A DNA stretch of 42,008 nucleotides, taken from IMG/VR virus record IMGVR_UViG_3300012984_000023, positions 1 through 42,008 of that record. One strand, given 5' to 3'. A program made the translations under genes and the position numbers. Origin of the DNA: a virus. This document shows, piece by piece, positions 39,001-42,008 of the stretch; the stretch's first letter is position 1; each line of letters starts with the position of its first letter. The notes beneath the pieces are model-generated. The model saw only the letters and a program-made list of their open reading frames with translations, searched no databases and was not told the origin of the DNA.

Positions 39001-39947
39001 TAGTTGCTCCTCTTCAGTGCGTTGAACTGAGACTCGATGGTCTCCTTGGTGGTGGCGATGTCGTAGCAGAGCTGGTTGCCCACGTACAACGTACGGATGG
39101 AACGGGGGACCAAGTGGACACCACCGTAGTACGCGATGATCTCGCGAGAGCTGAAGCCAACAGCACGGTTGTACCGGTGGATCTGGAACGGGAAGCGCGG
39201 GTCAAGGAAGCGACCGACCTGCCACGAGGGGGTGGTCGTCGTAACCGTCATCTGCTTGCGCTCGCCACCGGAGACCTCGTAGACGTCGTCCAGCTGACCG
39301 TTCGGGAGGTAGGTACGCTCCTGGACGACACCGGTCTCAGTGTACGTCTGCTTGCGGGTCATGCGAGCACGAGGAACAGCAGGCTTTGCGACCTCGTCAC
39401 GGAACCAGATACGGCCCTGGAGGTCTACGCGAATCGGCTGGTCATGAGGGGTGGAGTAGGTCAGACCTGCTCGCTCAGCACCCTCGTCCTGTACAGGGAT
39501 CTGGATACCGCCGAGCCAGGTGAAACTACGACCCTCCTTGAGCTCTCCAGCCTGGAGTGCTTCGACCACGAGGGCACGGAGGGATCGCAGTGCGCCCGCC
39601 GCTAGGCCGGGGGAGTAGGCCAGGTTGCCCGCAGAACCAGGCCTCCCTGTCCGCCTCTGAGCCGCGCGCGGGGTGGGGATGATCTCGGGTTGGGGCGGCG
39701 CGGTTGGGGCCGAGACTGGGGCACTCTGGGGCGGGGGAGGCAACTCCCCCATGTCCATGCCCCCAAAGGCTTCGCCGAGGACATCAAGTGCGGTCTCGTC
39801 GATCTCGTCACCTTCGTTTACCAGTGAGTTGTTGGTGAGCTGGCGGGCCAGCTCCTTCAACTCGTCAACAGTGTAGTTGACGTACGGCTTCTCGAAGTCC
39901 GCTCCCAATTCTTTGAGAGCGTTGTACAGGTCACTCTTCTCACTCAT
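39000..39947 (-). CDS. Putative virion protein, unknown function
   Basis: The 315-residue protein has a helical acidic N-terminus (1-65), a Pro/Ala-rich linker (about 68-105) and a beta-rich C-terminal domain with many Thr, Arg and Tyr residues (QTYTETGVVQERTYLPNG near 203-220). It ends in a short helix. This helix-linker-beta build fits a minor virion or tail-associated protein. The ATG at 39947 has GGAG upstream; the longer frame from 39995 starts inside the promoter-like GGTAGAATG and is rejected. It is the first gene after that element, and its stop overlaps the next start (TAATG). Confidence 0.75.
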   Translation of the reverse strand: MSEKSDLYNALKELGADFEKPYVNYTVDELKELARQLTNNSLVNEGDEIDETALDVLGEAFGGMDMGELPPPPQSAPVSAPTAPPQPEIIPTPRAAQRRTGRPGSAGNLAYSPGLAAGALRSLRALVVEALQAGELKEGRSFTWLGGIQIPVQDEGAERAGLTYSTPHDQPIRVDLQGRIWFRDEVAKPAVPRARMTRKQTYTETGVVQERTYLPNGQLDDVYEVSGGERKQMTVTTTTPSWQVGRFLDPRFPFQIHRYNRAVGFSSREIIAYYGGVHLVPRSIRTLYVGNQLCYDIATTKETIESQFNALKRSN

Positions 39948-39965
39948 TTCGGAATCTCCATCCGT

Positions 39966-39984
39966 AGGGGCCATTTTTGCCCCT
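39966..39984 (-). other. Hairpin in the leader of the late sub-operon
   Basis: AGGGGC-7-GCCCCT on the minus strand, a 6-bp stem with an A-rich loop, lies between the promoter-like element at 39993 and the ribosome site of the gene starting at 39947. It could stabilise the message or control translation. Confidence 0.4.
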
Positions 39985-39992
39985 CTCGGGAC

Positions 39993-40001
39993 CATTCTAC
40001 C
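39993..40001 (-). promoter_or_regulatory. Promoter-like GGTAGAATG inside the late region
   Basis: One mismatch to GGTATAATG. The context GGGGTAGAATGGTCCC closely matches AGGGTATAATGGTCCC at 33921-33935 on the other strand, so similarity extends beyond the core. It would separate the assembly and terminase genes from the nozzle-like gene. Confidence 0.6.
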
Positions 40002-40019
40002 CCGGAGTTCCGCGCGGCG

Positions 40020-42008
40020 CTACGGTCGGCGAGGATCCGACACAGGTCGGGGGATGCCGTTCTGAGTGATGTTGTCGTTGCCGACAGCGACGTTCTTCTG
40101 GTACTCGAAGGTCTGGATCGATCCCAGCGCATACCCGTTGTTGACAGACAGCTGTGCGAAGCGGAACCGGCACATGTTGACTTGGCCGTACGAGAACTCC
40201 TCACCAGCAGAGCTACCCCACAGAGTCCACTCTGTAGCCATCTTCTGGATCTGTAGGATGTCCTGGGTGTCTCCAAGATCCTGTGAGTCAGGGTCGATCA
40301 CGTAGGTAGCGAGGTCTGGGAACTCAAAACCAGGCGTGTCTTCCTGGTTCCCCTGGAAGAGCTTCTTGTCTCGCAAGAGCCTGCCGTTGCCGTCCCAACC
40401 CTTGATGCCCCACTGTGCCTTACCAACCCAGTCACCGAAGTGGAGGGAGGCCTGCTGCAGTTGGACCTGAATATCATGGCGGGAGTTGGCTCCGAGAGTG
40501 TTGGTCTCGAAGTACCAAGGAATGGGGACATTAGTGGTCTCCCCATCTACCTGCTTCTCGTCAGCGTAGGCGTAGGGATCCAGGATGAAGATAGCAGAGG
40601 GCGTGACTACGGACATGTAGAGGATCCCGCGTACCTCCAGGCGACGGAGAGCGATCGCCGGGATCAACCAGCGAGACCAGGTGTTTCCCTCCTTGCCAGG
40701 CTGGAGAACCCAGATCTCGTTGCCCTTGCAACCCTCGGGCACGTCCTCACCCTGTGGGTTGTCAACGATGTAGTAGATGTAGTTGTTCAACTGGCTGGAG
40801 ATAATGTTCTCCTTGTGCCGGAGCCTACGCCACTTGTCTGCGATGTCGTCTGTCACCATCGTGTGGGTCAGGTTGTAGTTACTGGCAGTAGACTTCATCA
40901 ACCCCTGTTCCAGCGGGTGGTACAGAGCTGAGCGGAAGACCTCGCACCCGTAGGGTGAGATCGTGCCAGGCGTGGCCGTGGTCTCCTCGAAACCCATGAC
41001 GACCGTAGAGTCTGACTGCCCGCTGATCGCTGCAGGTGCCATGTAGTAGGCGTGGTGATATCCATCCAGGCCAGAACACAGCACCGTCAGGGTGTCAGTA
41101 GCCTGCGGGTTCTGCCACAGGACGACACACTCCGGAACAGCGAGGTTACCGGTGCTGAGAGTCTTCTGTCCACCACCCTTGCTCGGAGACATGTTCATGT
41201 ACTCTGTGGCCAGTCCCGCCGACCAGCTGATCCTAGCGTTAGCATCCTTAACGAGGATCAGCCGGTCGGCGGCGACCAGTCCCTGGGTAGCGGTGGGAGC
41301 TCCTGAGTAGTTGGAGTCCTTTGCGAACTCCTTGGAAGGTACAGGGGTGACCCAGGCATCCGCCAGAGCCTGGAGAGTGTTTGTCACCCATCCCTCAGTG
41401 TTGACGTTGCCACCGGGGGTGATCTTCCTCTGGGCCACGAGGACACCAGTGCTGGGAACAGACGAAGTATCGTTCCAGAAGTACATGTACAGGTTCCACT
41501 TGATGGCCCCTGCATCCTTGGCGATGTCGTACTGACCGGTGGGAAGGACAGCCACCAGCTGGTCCATCGCACCGTTGACATTCGTCGCCATAGTGGAGCT
41601 CTTGTTACCGGAGGGGTCCGGCTTGTTGAGCCACCACTGGGACCAGCCTCGCTGGGTCTTGACAATGGTGATGTTGCTCGGGGAGGACTCACCGAATTCG
41701 GTCTCGAAGGTGTAGTAGTACCCGAAGGAGAACGTGTTCTCAGACGCCGTAGCAGAGATGAGCGTACCGCTGGCACCGCTGGTCGGAGTCTCTGCAGCAG
41801 GTATGGTGGACTTGACCGACGCGTTGATCCAAGCAGCCTCTGGGTGGCGGATGGTAGGCGAGTCTGTCCAGGCGGGGACAGACAGTCCCTCCGGAGTGAT
41901 CTTCTTGTACGCCTTATTCCCCTTACCGACAGTGAACAGGATCGCACCGACGTTATCGTCGTCCGGCAGAGCCAGGATCTTGTTGTCGATCTGGAGGTAC
42001 TTGATGAA
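40020..42008 (-). CDS. Tail-nozzle (tubular protein B)-like virion protein, N-terminus outside window
   Basis: The frame is open to the window edge (at least 662 residues), so an internal ATG at 41591 is not the true start. The visible N-terminal part contains YYYTFETEFGESSPS (minus strand near 41720-41680), a pattern I associate with nozzle or stabilisation proteins of podoviruses. After it come many beta strands and Trp/Tyr-rich stretches, with no signal peptide or membrane helix. This matches T7 gp12-type proteins that form the tail tip in a hexamer. The place upstream of other virion genes and the terminase agrees. A tail fibre or other beta-rich virion protein is the alternative. Confidence 0.5.
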   Translation of the reverse strand, partial: FIKYLQIDNKILALPDDDNVGAILFTVGKGNKAYKKITPEGLSVPAWTDSPTIRHPEAAWINASVKSTIPAAETPTSGASGTLISATASENTFSFGYYYTFETEFGESSPSNITIVKTQRGWSQWWLNKPDPSGNKSSTMATNVNGAMDQLVAVLPTGQYDIAKDAGAIKWNLYMYFWNDTSSVPSTGVLVAQRKITPGGNVNTEGWVTNTLQALADAWVTPVPSKEFAKDSNYSGAPTATQGLVAADRLILVKDANARISWSAGLATEYMNMSPSKGGGQKTLSTGNLAVPECVVLWQNPQATDTLTVLCSGLDGYHHAYYMAPAAISGQSDSTVVMGFEETTATPGTISPYGCEVFRSALYHPLEQGLMKSTASNYNLTHTMVTDDIADKWRRLRHKENIISSQLNNYIYYIVDNPQGEDVPEGCKGNEIWVLQPGKEGNTWSRWLIPAIALRRLEVRGILYMSVVTPSAIFILDPYAYADEKQVDGETTNVPIPWYFETNTLGANSRHDIQVQLQQASLHFGDWVGKAQWGIKGWDGNGRLLRDKKLFQGNQEDTPGFEFPDLATYVIDPDSQDLGDTQDILQIQKMATEWTLWGSSAGEEFSYGQVNMCRFRFAQLSVNNGYALGSIQTFEYQKNVAVGNDNITQNGIPRPVSDPRRP

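Overview
This window is an internal piece of a double-stranded DNA tailed-phage genome, most likely a podovirus-like phage of a high-GC actinobacterium. The evidence is: phage genes packed with ATGA, GTGA and TAATG overlaps; frequent GTG starts; a WhiB-family regulator, a family essentially confined to actinobacteria and their phages; and a portal, capsid and terminase set together with a complete replication module. I see no integrase, repressor, lysis gene or tRNA. From memory only, single genes of about 13 kb are known in some Microbacterium phages, so that host group is a reasonable guess. Both window ends cut genes: a capsid-like gene on the left and a tail-nozzle-like gene on the right.

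Layout. (1) 1-16385, minus strand: a 13.6-kb gene for a 4,548-residue protein, then the portal, then a capsid-like protein running off the left edge. (2) 16386-18118: an almost gene-free control region with one small gene, a terminator, a dense cluster of CCGGTTAC repeats and a string of small hairpins. (3) 18119-21711, plus strand: small genes of unknown role and a dCMP deaminase, separated by strongly structured non-coding segments. (4) 21720-33885, plus strand: a replication and recombination block with a DUF932 protein, an SSB-like protein, a Cas4/RecB-like nuclease, a DNA ligase, family A DNA polymerase, RuvC-like resolvase, WhiB, an SF2 helicase, an SF3 helicase and a prim-pol primase. 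It ends in a textbook terminator at 33875-33911. (5) 33957-34912, plus strand: two further small genes behind a new promoter. (6) 42008-34809, minus strand: a tail-nozzle-like gene, three virion or assembly candidates, an Acb2-like cyclic-nucleotide sponge, the large terminase and three small genes. These converge on the plus-strand block with overlapping 3' ends.

How it may work together. The two minus-strand arms are probably one late program joined through sequence outside the window (giant protein, portal, capsid, [outside], nozzle, terminase). The giant protein has membrane-active-looking glycine-rich segments, which suits an internal, ejected virion protein. At residues 849-899 it carries an RxP...DFDGD signature resembling the catalytic barrel of multisubunit RNA polymerase beta-prime. 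If real, the phage would package and eject its own RNA polymerase, as N4 and crAss-like phages do. A recurrent promoter-like 9-mer, GGTATAATG without a clear -35, sits before gene blocks on both strands. That motif and the hairpin array are the natural places to look for promoters of such an enzyme. This link is inference.
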